From contig CAWIYC010000001.1 in assembly GCA_963840235.1 (NCBI GenBank), positions 372,001 to 436,000 on the forward strand: a stretch of DNA of 64,000 nucleotides, given 5' to 3'. The first letter of the stretch is position 1. Each line of letters opens with the position of its first letter. Below are positions 56,157 to 64,000 of the stretch, one piece after another. The notes beneath the pieces are model-generated. The model was not told the origin of the DNA. It did not search any database and was given only the letters and a program-made list of their open reading frames with translations. This DNA comes from JBBRHQ01 sp963840235 (GTDB lineage Bacteria; Actinomycetota; Thermoleophilia; Solirubrobacterales; 70-9). Made by a program: the position numbers and the translations under genes.

Positions 56157-56381
56157 ATGTCATCAGAAAAAGAGTCAGTGCTGCGCGCAACCGTCGGCGA
56201 TCGCTTGGTCGTCAAAGGACACCATCAGGGTGAACCGACGCGGGACGGGGAGATCCTCAAGGTACTGGGCGACGACGGAGCGCCACCCTATCTGGTGCGC
56301 TGGGAAGACGGCCATGAGTCCGAGGTCTTTCCCGGCTCGGATATGTTCGTCCAGCACTTCGAGGGCACTGACGAGCGCTAG
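56157..56381 (+). CDS. DUF1918 domain protein
   Basis: A 74-residue protein from ATG 56157 with GAGAGG upstream. It matches the DUF1918 family of actinobacteria: ATVGDRLVVKGHHQGEPTRD, GEILKVLGDDG, PYLVRWEDGHESEVFPGSD. The fold is a small beta barrel of unknown function, often found near stress or regulatory genes. An open upstream frame to 55587 is arginine-rich and rejected. Confidence 0.88.
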   Translation: MSSEKESVLRATVGDRLVVKGHHQGEPTRDGEILKVLGDDGAPPYLVRWEDGHESEVFPGSDMFVQHFEGTDER

Positions 56382-56468
56382 TCCCGCCGGAGGCGGCAAC
56401 CGACCGCCAGCCGAGCTCAGCACCGCAGCAGCGCAGCGAGGCCATCCTGCTCGTCGAGGGCGTCAGGC

Positions 56469-56561
56469 AGCCGTTCGCTCGACGATCCGCGGGGTGGTCA
56501 TGAGAGACGAATCGGGCCGGGTATTCGCCGGCGCGACCACCCTAAAGACGCCTGCAAATCG
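56469..56561 (+). repeat. ~90 bp structured dispersed repeat, copy A
   Basis: About 93 bp, nearly the same as copy B at 62550-62637 over most of its length. Shared blocks are AGCCGTTC, GGGTGGTC, GAGAGACGAATCGGG, ATTCGCC, CGCGACCA, CCTAA and CGCCTGCAAATCG. It can fold with CGAAT/ATTCG and GGTC/GACC stems. The nearest genes are DUF1918 (upstream) and the AlaDH-like gene (downstream, opposite strand). Confidence 0.7.
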
Positions 56562-56650
56562 GCCGGTCTCGATTAGGGGGTTCTATGCGGAAGTGCGCGC
56601 AAGGGGCGAAATCTAGGGCGGAAAGGCGACGGAGGGCGCCACTCCTGTCT

Positions 56651-57787
56651 TCAGACCCGGACGTGCGGGAACGTGGCCGAGCGGCCCTGGAACGAAAGGA
56701 TCTTCGGGTTCTGGATCATGCCGTCGCGGATCTCGATCGCCCGGCCGATGGTCTCGTCGGCCTCCCACGCCCGGGGTCCCGAGATGACGGTCCGCAGGTG
56801 GGGCATCAGGGCCTGGCTGATCTCCCACGTGGCCGAGTCCCATAGGAATGACGGGCTGTGATCGACCCCGTAGCAGGAGAGGCCGTCGCCGATCGTGAAG
56901 ATCGGATTCGCGAACGACGTCGGCCGCGCCCATTCGAAGCCCATCCCCGCATCGCAAGCCACGTCGACGAAGAGGCTACCGCGCCGGAAGAGCGGCAGCT
57001 CGTCGTTCATGACGAACATCAGGGGCGCGTCGGTGTCCTGGAGGACGCAGTTGACGATGATGTCGTGCTCGGCGAGGTACTCGGCGACGGACTCGTGCTG
57101 GCTGTCGAGCTCGAGCGTCTGGCTGGGGTGATCCGGATCGCGCTCGAAGGTGGTCATTCTGACCGAGTGGATCGGCGCCGCGACGGCCGCGACCTGACGC
57201 CTCGTCAGCAACGAGACGTCCTGAATGCCCATGGCGGCCAGTGCCGTCACTGCACCCCGCCCGGTCGACCCGAAGCTGATCACCACGGCTCGCAGCCGGC
57301 GCCCATACTCTCCGGTGATCCCCATCAGCTCCATCGCGTGCAGGGCCGAGCAGTACCCCGCGAGCTCGTTGTTCTTGTGGAAGACGTGGAGGCCAAACGA
57401 TCCGTCGTCTGCCCAGTAATTCATCGCCTCCCAGGCGATCAGGGTCAGCCGTCGATCGATCGCCAGCTGGGTGATCGTCTCGTCCTGGACGCAGTGCGGC
57501 CATCCCCACAGAACCTGCCCCTCGCGCATCGTGGCGACGTCATCCGCCATGGGCTTGGGAAGCAGCAGCACGTCGCATTGCAGGAGCTGCTCATGCGAGC
57601 GCAGGCCGCCGACCAGTGGCGCGAGGTCCGCGTCGGCGAGGCCGAAGCGCTCGCCGTACCCATGCTCGAGGAAGATGTGCCGCCGCAAGTCAGCGTCGAC
57701 GTCAGCGACGTGCCGCGGATGGATCGGCAGCCGCCGCTCGTGCTCCTTGCGGGAGCCCGCGAAGACTCCAAGGGAGAGTTGTTCCAT
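56651..57787 (-). CDS. alanine dehydrogenase / N5-(carboxyethyl)ornithine synthase-like oxidoreductase
   Basis: A 378-residue AlaDH/PNT-type protein from ATG 57787. The N-terminal catalytic half (LGVFAGSRKEHERRLPIHP) holds the Lys/Arg-rich substrate site. The Rossmann half has VVISFGSTGRGAVTALAAMG, the nucleotide loop. Late motifs include DVACDAGMGFEWARPTSF and YGVDHSPSFLWDSAT. Relatives are alanine dehydrogenase, saccharopine dehydrogenase and N5-(carboxyethyl)ornithine synthase; the last is closest by eye. Reductive joining of a 2-oxoacid and an amino acid, with NAD(P)H, is a fair prediction. It stands alone. Confidence 0.78.
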   Translation of the reverse strand: MEQLSLGVFAGSRKEHERRLPIHPRHVADVDADLRRHIFLEHGYGERFGLADADLAPLVGGLRSHEQLLQCDVLLLPKPMADDVATMREGQVLWGWPHCVQDETITQLAIDRRLTLIAWEAMNYWADDGSFGLHVFHKNNELAGYCSALHAMELMGITGEYGRRLRAVVISFGSTGRGAVTALAAMGIQDVSLLTRRQVAAVAAPIHSVRMTTFERDPDHPSQTLELDSQHESVAEYLAEHDIIVNCVLQDTDAPLMFVMNDELPLFRRGSLFVDVACDAGMGFEWARPTSFANPIFTIGDGLSCYGVDHSPSFLWDSATWEISQALMPHLRTVISGPRAWEADETIGRAIEIRDGMIQNPKILSFQGRSATFPHVRV

Positions 57788-57929
57788 GGCCCTGCCTGAA
57801 CGTATCAACCCCACCGATTACCGACTTCCGCTGGCTCTGTCAGGGCAATTAGTCGCTCAACGAAACTCGCAGGTGAGTCGATGGCTGCGACTTGTTGCAA
57901 TGACCGAACGAGCCGCGCTGGTGGGCTGC

Positions 57930-58481
57930 CGGGATCCGATGCCCGGCGCCCTTTGAGCTGATCCGCCCCAGCTTCTTGACGTCGATGTGGATCAGCTCGC
58001 CGGGGCGCTGGCGCTCGTAGCGGCGGATCGGCTCCGCCGGCTCGAGGCGACTTAGCTTGCCCAGGCCGATCCGCCTCAGGACCGCCGAGACGGTCGAGGT
58101 CGCCATCTCCAGCAGTCTCGGCGATCTCGGGCCCGGTCATCCGCAGCCGCCGCAGGGCGGCGATCGCCTCGACCCGATCGGCGGAAGTGGCGTTGTGGAC
58201 CGTGCCGGGGGCAGAGCTGCGGTCGAGAAGGCCGGCCTCTCCCTCGGCGCGGTAGCGGCGACCCACTTGCCGGCGGTCCGCTCGCTCACTCCGGCGGCCT
58301 CGGCCGCCTCCGTGAGCGAGAGCCCGCTCCTCGATCACTCGTCTGACCATGATCGCCCTGCCCTTCGGGCCGAGGGGCGCGTTAGCGTGCAGCTTCATCC
58401 GGTGTCCTCCTTGGATCTGGGTGGCTTCGACACCCCCAGCCTCCAAGGAGGTCCGGATGAACAACGTGCTTAGGAACTACA
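57930..58481 (-). mobile_element. IS481-family insertion sequence remnant
   Basis: The minus strand shows the left end of an IS481-type element: an outer end TGTAGTTCCTAAGCACG (58465-58481) and a transposase opening MKLHANAPLGPKGRAIMV at ATG 58398. The HTH region, SAPGTVHNATSADRVEAI, RIGLGKLSRLEP and RPGELIHIDVKKLGRI (first catalytic Asp region) follow. Frame changes lie near 58315, 58255 and 58115, and the match ends after SKGAGHRIPG, before the remaining DDE residues. No right end was found. It is dead. Confidence 0.8.
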
Positions 58482-58901
58482 CCTAGTCTTCCCGCCCCGC
58501 GGCTTCTGCCTCTGAGGAGATCGGTTCGCCGATCATCTCCAACAGCTTTTGGAGCGTGACGATCCGGATGCCGGCCTCTGTTGTGTGGTTCGCTGCGCGA
58601 GATGGTGGAGGCACCACTAGAAAGGGCCGCCCGCCGCACTTGGCGGAGGATTACCTCCTCCAATCGTTTGCTTGGTTGCTTGAGAAGATGGGAGCGACGA
58701 TTGATCGCGAAGACGGGGATGACGTGGTGCTGAATTCCGTCATCGGGGTCTCCTGATTGGACCAGAAGGTCACGCCGAGAATCCGACCCTGGGACTGAGC
58801 CTGGCCGAATGTACCCCCTCGGGCAGCCACGCACTTGACGTGGGGACCGGCAGTGGTTTACTCGAACCGGGAGCAGGCGCGAACACTGAGGAGGAACGTT
58901 T
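58482..58901. other. 420-bp region, doubtful short ORF only
   Basis: A 66-residue plus-strand frame (58556-58756) reads like a protein C-terminus (AWLLEKMGATIDREDGDDVV) but has no ribosome site or family. It may be a truncated gene beside the IS481 end. Otherwise nothing recognisable. Confidence 0.35.
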
Positions 58902-59813
58902 ATGAGCCCAGCTGTGAAACGTCGGCAATGCGGAACAATGCAGAGCTTCGAGCAGCTCGCCGAGGAGAACCCCTCCTTTCGCGCCAATCAGAGTGAGATC
59001 AACGACTTCACGTTGCGCAGTATTGAGACGGGCGAGGCGCAGCGGATCGCCCGCAGGCGGATCACGATCCCCGTGGTCGTACACGTTGTCCACAAGCGGG
59101 CGCAGGAGAACATCTCAAAGAGCCAGATCCAGAGTCAGATCACCGCGCTCAACAAGGACTTTCGCGCCCAGAACCCGGATCGCGTCAACGTCCCTGGGGT
59201 CTGGCAGGGTCTCGTCGCCGACGCGAAGATCGAGTTCAAGCTTGCAACGAAGGACCCGGACGGAAAGGCAACGAACGGCATCACGCGCACGGCTACCAGC
59301 CGCGACTCCTTCCCCGCCTATAAGGACCCGGTCAAGAAGCGCTCCCAGGGTGGAGCTCCGGGCTGGCCGAGAGGCCGCTATCTGAACCTATGGGTCTGCA
59401 ATCTGGCCGATGGACTCCTCGGATACGCCCAGTTCCCCGGGGGACCGGCGAGGACGGATGGGGTCGTGATCCTTCACAGCGCCTTCGGCACAACCGGCGC
59501 CGCCCAGCCGCCGTTCGATAAGGGTCGAACGGCCACTCACGAAATTGGCCATTGGCTGAACCTGCGACACATCTGGGCCGACACGATCGATTGCTCTGGC
59601 TCCGATCTGGTCAACGACACCCCGAATGCCATGGGCCCGAACTACGGCGCGCCTAGCTTCCCCCATCTCTCCTGCGGGAACGGCCCAAACGGGGACATGT
59701 TCATGAACTACATGGACTACACCGACGACGCGGCCATGTTCATGTTCTCGCCGGGCCAGGTGTCCCGAATGAACGCGGCCCTGGCGGGGCCGCGGAAGTC
59801 GTTCGTGAGCTGA
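58902..59813 (+). CDS. M43-family (pappalysin-like) zinc metalloprotease
   Basis: A 303-residue metzincin from ATG 58902, with a GGAGGAACG ribosome site. The extended zinc motif HEIGHWLNLRH (about residues 212-222) has all three ligands and the catalytic glutamate. The Met-turn is MNYMDYTDD, as in pregnancy-associated plasma protein-A-type proteases. The pro-region begins VVVHVVHKRAQENISKSQIQ. No signal peptide or membrane helix is visible at this start, which is unusual for the family. It may have been lost, or export may follow another route. Confidence 0.88.
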   Translation: MSPAVKRRQCGTMQSFEQLAEENPSFRANQSEINDFTLRSIETGEAQRIARRRITIPVVVHVVHKRAQENISKSQIQSQITALNKDFRAQNPDRVNVPGVWQGLVADAKIEFKLATKDPDGKATNGITRTATSRDSFPAYKDPVKKRSQGGAPGWPRGRYLNLWVCNLADGLLGYAQFPGGPARTDGVVILHSAFGTTGAAQPPFDKGRTATHEIGHWLNLRHIWADTIDCSGSDLVNDTPNAMGPNYGAPSFPHLSCGNGPNGDMFMNYMDYTDDAAMFMFSPGQVSRMNAALAGPRKSFVS

Positions 59814-59820
59814 TCACCGG

Positions 59821-60162
59821 ATGGGATCGGGGGCGAGATCGGAACAAGCTCGCCTGGTCGGGCGTTGGATTCACTCTCATGAGGAGGACACGGAGATGGG
59901 TCAGGCCTTCCGATCGGCCGACTACCAGTTTCCGCCGTCGCGCGGGCGCGAGACGTTGGAGCTGCGCGCCGACGGGACATTCGTCGGCAGCAGGCCGGGC
60001 CCCACGGATGAGCCCCGCCAGACAGCCGGGTCCTGGGTCGTGGACGGCAAGCGGCTTCTGATTCGCGAGGGCGACGCAGACCCGGTTGACCGGGTGATGA
60101 CGATCGTCGAGGCCGAGCCGGGGCGGCTCGTCCTGCGTCGATCTGCGGCGCAGTCGCCTTGA
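59821..60162 (+). CDS. small lipocalin-like domain protein
   Basis: A 113-residue product from ATG 59821, 7 bp after the protease stop. From residue 12 (LVGRWIHSHEEDTE) it resembles small lipocalin-like/DUF beta-barrel domains: RETLELRADGTF, GSWVVDGKRLLIREG and GRLVLRRS are alternating strands. A ligand-binding or inhibitor role for the neighbouring protease is possible but unsupported beyond adjacency. No signal peptide. Confidence 0.6.
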   Translation: MGSGARSEQARLVGRWIHSHEEDTEMGQAFRSADYQFPPSRGRETLELRADGTFVGSRPGPTDEPRQTAGSWVVDGKRLLIREGDADPVDRVMTIVEAEPGRLVLRRSAAQSP

Positions 60163-60186
60163 ACTTCCATGGCACAAGCGGTTGTC

Positions 60187-60567
60187 CTAGTCCTTCTCCG
60201 TCCAGTCCTGCCGGCGCGAATCCTTGCCGGACACCAGGTCCATGAGGTGCGTCCAGCGGCTTGGTTTGACGCCCGGGTCCCGGAAGCGCAAAGCCTGCGC
60301 CTGACCGTGCGGCTCGGGCAGTTCCGCAGCCGCCGCGGCATCGATACGCAGGTCCACCCCGTGCTCATGCAGCGAGGCGACCTGTTCGGCGGCCACGAAG
60401 CGCCGGGCTCCCTCGGCCCGCATCACGATTCCGTGGAAGATGTCTAACGAGGGAGCGGAGATGACGTGGTCGACCGTTCCCACCTGCTCGCCACCCGAGG
60501 CATAGACAGGAACATCTTGGTCCAGCACCTCGTAGGCGATCGGAAGGCCCTCATCCACCCAGCGCAC
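60187..60567 (-). CDS. PRC-barrel-like domain protein
   Basis: A 126-residue product from ATG 60567. Residues 10-80 resemble a PRC barrel (AYEVLDQDVPVYASGGEQVG, TVDHVISAPSLDIFHGIVM), a small beta domain used in RNA processing, photosynthetic and stress proteins. The C-terminal ~35 residues are charged. It is convergent with the lipocalin-like gene, only 24 bp apart. Confidence 0.65.
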   Translation of the reverse strand: MRWVDEGLPIAYEVLDQDVPVYASGGEQVGTVDHVISAPSLDIFHGIVMRAEGARRFVAAEQVASLHEHGVDLRIDAAAAAELPEPHGQAQALRFRDPGVKPSRWTHLMDLVSGKDSRRQDWTEKD

Positions 60568-60793
60568 GTTACCGTCGCCAGCCCGCGGGGTGTCCTCCCC
60601 GCGCCCCGTGATTCCCGATGCGAGGTCGCCGGACTGACGGCCAGCCCCCTGGCAGGCTTCTTCGAGCTGATGGGTACGGCCGCTGGGGGCTATCGGCTAC
60701 GCCGCCACCTCGAGTGACGGACGCTCGCTCGTGGTTCCGCTCGATCTCCCCGGGCGGGCCGGGTGAGCTCTGGTGGGTACCGGGAGAGCCGTT

Positions 60794-62410
60794 TCAAGAA
60801 GGGACCGATTTCCGGCCCAGGTCGGCTCTAGCGTCCGCGAGCGCCTCCACATCCATGGCCAGCTCCTCGGGCGGAGCCTCGCTGACGATCTCCGCCCGCG
60901 CCTCTGGGGCGAGTTCCTTCAGCGGCTCGCGCTCGGCCAGCTGCCGCCGGACCACGGCGAGATCCGCGTCCGAGACCCGCTCGGGGTCGAGCTGGCGTTC
61001 GCTAGCGCGTGAGAGCAGAACGTCGGCGGAAACCCGGCACTCGACGAACAAGAGCGGGGCCGGATTCTCCCCAAGGCCCGCCCGGAATGCGTCGCGGTCC
61101 CGGTGGCGGTGGAAGGTCGCGTCGACGATCGCTCCGCCCGACCGCTGGAGCTCGTGCCGCGCGGAAGCGCCCAGCTCGCGGTAGGTGCGCTCGGTGAACT
61201 CCGGCGAGTAGTGGTTCGGTGCCGCCCGCGCCTTGGAGGCGAGGCCGGCGAGTCGCTTGCGGGTGACATCGGAGGAGATGTGGGCCCAGCCGCTGATCGA
61301 CGCCAGCTCCTGCGCGAGCGTGGTCTTTCCGCTGGCCGCAACGCCGCAGATCACCAGCACCAGCGGCTGCCGGGCGCGCCAGGCCAACCGGTGCCCGAGC
61401 CGGAAGTGCTCCCGGGCCGCGGCCTCCTGGGCATCCCGCTCGCGACTGTCCCCGGGGAGCTCGCGGGCCCGCAGGCAGGCGACCTTTGCGCGGACCCAGG
61501 CACGGTAGGAGGCGAAGAACCAGAGCATCGGATCGTCCCCGGGCTCGCCGCCCGCCTCGCGGTAGGCCTCGACCAGAGCAAACGCGAGGTCCTCTGCGCC
61601 GAGCGCGATCACGTCCATGACCAGGAACGCGATGTCGGCGGCGACGTCGATCTGGCGCAGCGACGGGTCGAACTCGATGCAGTCGTAGATGTAGACGTCT
61701 CCTTCTGCGGGGACGATCACGTGCTCGGCGCGCAGATCGCCGTGGCACTCGCGCACCAGGCCACGACGCGCCCTGACCTCGAGCTGATCTCGCCGGGCCG
61801 AGAGATAGGCGTGGGTGAAGTGCTCGGCGGACTTCAGACGGTGGTCTCCGAGAATCGATGCACCCGTCTCGCGCAGCGTCGCCAGATTCTCCTCCAGCGT
61901 CGCGACCAGGACCTCGACGCTGCGTTGCGGCTCCGGGGCGAGCGGTGCGTCGGCGTGAAGGCGGGCCAACCGCCGGGCGACGGTGAATACCTGGTTGCGC
62001 TCGAGCCTGCCCTCGGCGGCGAGGGTGGCCATGCTCCTGCTCTCGTCAACCGGTCGCATCTCGACCGCGTACTCGACTGCGGCCGGGTCCTCCTCGGAGG
62101 CCATGCTCCACCGGCCACCCGCGCGGGTGATGCCGACCACGCCCAGGTAGATCTGCGGGGCGTAGGGTCGGTTCAGGCGCACCTCCTCCCGGCACATCTC
62201 GCGGCGCCGCTCGGGGCTGCCGTAGTTGAGAAAGGGCAGGGTCAGCGGTTTCTTCACCTTGTAGGCGAGGGTGCCGGCGAGAAAGACCCATGAGATATGC
62301 GTCTCGCGCAGCTCCACCGATTCCGGCGCGTGGGGGTAGAAGCCCGGCTCGAGCATCGCGGAGACGAGCTGCGGCTGTTCCCTTCTTGCGTTCGCCATTC
62401 GCGAGCGCAT
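60794..62410 (-). CDS. APH-like kinase fused to P-loop kinase
   Basis: A 538-residue two-domain protein. The N-terminal half is aminoglycoside-phosphotransferase-like, with the nucleotide region WVFLAGTLAYKVKKPLTL and catalytic ECHGDLRAEHVIV and YIYDCIEFDPSLR. The C-terminal half is a P-loop kinase with Walker A CGVAASGKTTLAQEL (about residue 355). The fusion is a known family (COG2187 plus COG0645); the substrates are not known. ATG 62410 is taken, with ATG 62398 as an alternative; neither has a strong ribosome site. It may salvage or phosphorylate a small molecule. Confidence 0.85.
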   Translation of the reverse strand: MRSRMANARREQPQLVSAMLEPGFYPHAPESVELRETHISWVFLAGTLAYKVKKPLTLPFLNYGSPERRREMCREEVRLNRPYAPQIYLGVVGITRAGGRWSMASEEDPAAVEYAVEMRPVDESRSMATLAAEGRLERNQVFTVARRLARLHADAPLAPEPQRSVEVLVATLEENLATLRETGASILGDHRLKSAEHFTHAYLSARRDQLEVRARRGLVRECHGDLRAEHVIVPAEGDVYIYDCIEFDPSLRQIDVAADIAFLVMDVIALGAEDLAFALVEAYREAGGEPGDDPMLWFFASYRAWVRAKVACLRARELPGDSRERDAQEAAAREHFRLGHRLAWRARQPLVLVICGVAASGKTTLAQELASISGWAHISSDVTRKRLAGLASKARAAPNHYSPEFTERTYRELGASARHELQRSGGAIVDATFHRHRDRDAFRAGLGENPAPLLFVECRVSADVLLSRASERQLDPERVSDADLAVVRRQLAEREPLKELAPEARAEIVSEAPPEELAMDVEALADARADLGRKSVPS

Positions 62411-62530
62411 GCTGACAGCGTCCGTCGCAGGGCAGTCATCCGGACCCGGACGGATTCGATGCGGCCGGCGGTGGCCCCGCGGGCAATGCCCAGCCCACGC
62501 CCGCGTCAGGCTGAGGCCGAGTTTTCCGAC

Positions 62531-62545
62531 GCGTGACGGTCACGC
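62531..62545. repeat. 15-bp palindrome beside repeat B
   Basis: GCGTGAC-G-GTCACGC, a perfect odd-centre palindrome immediately before copy B in the region upstream of the kinase fusion gene. Could be a regulator site or part of the repeat's structure. Confidence 0.5.
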
Positions 62546-62549
62546 GCTT

Positions 62550-62637
62550 AGCCGTTCCACTATCCGTGGGTGGTCGCGAGAGACGAATCGGGTCCGCCAT
62601 TCGCCGTCGCGACCAACCTAAGGGCGCCTGCAAATCG
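62550..62637 (+). repeat. ~90 bp structured dispersed repeat, copy B
   Basis: The best-folding copy: GGTCGCGA pairs with TCGCGACC, and inside it CGAAT pairs with ATTCG, leaving a 10-nt loop. It ends in CGCCTGCAAATCG as copy A does. The 326-bp gap between the kinase fusion (62410) and WS/DGAT (62737) holds this repeat and the palindrome before it; no gene is seen. Confidence 0.7.
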
Positions 62638-62736
62638 AGCACTTCTCGATGGCTAGGGAATGTTTGCGCCGGCGCCAAGCTAGTCTCGCCCCGTGACCAG
62701 CAGATCGGAGATCCCCGGCCCGGGGGTGGCCCTGGC

Positions 62737-64000
62737 GTGACCGATCACCTGACGCCGCTCGACGCATCGTTCCTCGAACTGGAGGAGAACGACGAGTCCT
62801 CCCACATGCACGTCGGCTGGGCGATGGTCTTCGATCCGCTGCCCGACGGAAGCACCCCAGAGGTCGAGGACGTACGTGAGCTCCTCAGCTCGCGACTCTC
62901 CCTGCTTCCGCGCTTCCGCCGCCGGCTTTCGGAGCCACGAACCGGCGGGCTCAGCTGGCCGACGTGGGTGGATGAGGAGGCCTTCGACATCGCCACGCAC
63001 GTGCGCCACGCGGCTCTCCCGGCACCCGGCGGCTCGCCGCAGCTGCTCGAATGGCTCGCCGACTTCTACTCGCACCGGCTCGACCGCGCCCATCCTCTCT
63101 GGCAGATGACAATGCTCGACGGGCTCGCCGAGGGTCGCTGGGCTATAGCGGCCAAGGTGCACCACTGCCTGGTCGACGGGATCAGCGGTGCATCTGTCAC
63201 CAACCTGATCCTCGACGCCGAACCGGAGCCGGACCCCGGCTCGAGCGGCGTGCTGGAGGCATTCGAGCCCCCACCCGATAGTGAGGGCGGTATCCACGGG
63301 CCACGTTCGCTGGTCTCCGAGGGTGCCCGTGCCGGCCTCGACCTCGCTCTGCACCCACGCAAGCTTGGCGGGATGCTCTCGCGTTCGCGTAGCCTGGCCG
63401 AGCTCGTGCGCGACGAACTGCGGGGCGCGCCGAGCACCAGCCTCAACCAGCAGATCGGCGCCACCCGGCGGCTGGCCGAGGTCGCGGTGCCGCTGGAGGA
63501 GCTGAAGCGGATCAAGCGGGCCCTCGGCGGAACTGTCAACGACGTCGTGCTCGCGGCCTCGGCCGGGGGACTTCGGCACTTCCTCGAGGCCCGCGGCGAG
63601 AAGCCCGGTGCGCGAGGCCTGCGGGCGATGGTGCCGGTGAGCCTGCGAAGGGCCAGCGAGTCCCTCGCGCTTGGCAACCGGGTCAGCTCGCTATTCGTCG
63701 ATCTGCCGGTGGCCGAGCCCGTTCCGCTGGAGCGCTATCGGAAGACGATCGAGGTGGCCGAGTCGCTGAAGGGTGGGCGGCAGGCGGCGGGCGTCGAGAC
63801 CGTCCTCGACCTGGCCGGGGTCGCGCCGCCCGTGCTGCACGCCACCCTCGCCCAGCTCTCCTACGCGCCGCGCCTTTTCAACATCACGATCACCAACGTG
63901 CCGGGCCCGCAGCTGACGCTTTACGCGTTGGGCGCCCGGCTTCGGCGGGTAATCCCGCTGGTGCCGATCTTCGCCTTTCACGCTGTTGGGATCGCGGTCG
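62737..64000 (+). CDS. wax ester synthase / diacylglycerol acyltransferase (3' partial)
   Basis: The frame starts at GTG 62737 and remains open to the window end (~421 codons seen), so the last ~30-50 residues are missing. It opens with DHLTPLDASFLELEENDE and has the catalytic HHxxxDG motif (KVHHCLVDGISG, about residues 140-150) plus NDVVLAASAGGLRHFL and NITITNVPGP. These WS/DGATs move acyl chains from acyl-CoA to alcohols or diacylglycerol to make storage lipid. They are abundant in actinobacteria. Confidence 0.92.
   Translation, partial: MTDHLTPLDASFLELEENDESSHMHVGWAMVFDPLPDGSTPEVEDVRELLSSRLSLLPRFRRRLSEPRTGGLSWPTWVDEEAFDIATHVRHAALPAPGGSPQLLEWLADFYSHRLDRAHPLWQMTMLDGLAEGRWAIAAKVHHCLVDGISGASVTNLILDAEPEPDPGSSGVLEAFEPPPDSEGGIHGPRSLVSEGARAGLDLALHPRKLGGMLSRSRSLAELVRDELRGAPSTSLNQQIGATRRLAEVAVPLEELKRIKRALGGTVNDVVLAASAGGLRHFLEARGEKPGARGLRAMVPVSLRRASESLALGNRVSSLFVDLPVAEPVPLERYRKTIEVAESLKGGRQAAGVETVLDLAGVAPPVLHATLAQLSYAPRLFNITITNVPGPQLTLYALGARLRRVIPLVPIFAFHAVGIAV

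Noticed and set aside
58556..58756. 66-residue ORF as a real gene
   Set aside because: No ribosome site, no family and truncated-looking; described only as part of the gap.

Overview
The window is GC-rich, densely coded bacterial DNA with many GTG/TTG starts and frequent 1-4 base stop/start overlaps. Gene content and order (glmU-prs, then rplY-pth-enoyl-CoA hydratase-mfd-parvulin-mazG-eno-ftsB) point to a high-GC actinomycete. DUF1918 and WS/DGAT genes and the lineage-type small hypotheticals suggest the Thermoleophilia (Solirubrobacterales-like). The phylum-level call is fairly safe; the class is an inference that needs marker-gene phylogeny.

Bases 1-5,660: a DedA-PAP2 membrane phosphatase cut by the window edge, a small membrane protein, a PucR-type regulator with an apparent frameshift, a secreted CocE/PepX-type hydrolase and tRNA-Gln(TTG). 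Bases 5,780-25,280: a housekeeping block for cell-wall precursor and nucleotide supply (glmU, prs), ribosome and translation quality (rplY, pth), transcription-coupled repair (mfd), protein folding (parvulin), nucleotide sanitation (mazG), glycolysis (eno) and division (ftsB/divIC), interrupted by GDPD, an MFS pump, a membrane protein and an ABC1 kinase. Bases 25,350-34,210: small unknown genes, a secreted nuclease, class I fructose-bisphosphate aldolase, a YbdK-type ligase, an HxlR regulator coupled to a zinc-ribbon pseudo-rhomboid, methyltransferases, a GNAT and a UPF0173 hydrolase.

Bases 34,300-49,400: an intact FG-GAP propeller protein with a collagen-like tail, an ECF sigma factor fused to an anti-sigma-like zinc finger and membrane anchor, tRNA-Leu(TAA), a response regulator and PAS histidine kinase read head-to-head with only 6 bp between start codons, a TPP enzyme, an SDR, an Ppx/GppA phosphatase, and a CitE-like lyase / MaoC-type mesaconyl-CoA hydratase / CaiB-BaiF CoA-transferase cluster that resembles the C5 branch of the 3-hydroxypropionate bicycle.

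Bases 49,500-62,640 look like a plastic accessory region starting at an initiator tRNA-Met gene. Three further copies of the 3' part of that tRNA (26, 43 and 37 nt) lie downstream and divide the DNA into 1.4-2.0 kb segments. The segments hold two tandem FG-GAP genes broken by many single-base shifts, remnants of a membrane protein and of an MMPL transporter, and a methyltransferase. No integrase is visible. Further on come a second methyltransferase, a DUF1918 gene, an alanine-dehydrogenase-like gene, an IS481 remnant, an M43 metalloprotease, a PRC-barrel protein and an APH/P-loop kinase fusion. A structured ~90 bp repeat occurs twice, at 56.5 and 62.6 kb. The window ends inside a wax ester synthase/DGAT gene.

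The strongest candidates for something new are the tRNA-fragment-delimited cassette array with its frameshifted FG-GAP genes, the ~90 bp structured repeat, and the zinc-ribbon pseudo-rhomboid coupled to an HxlR regulator.
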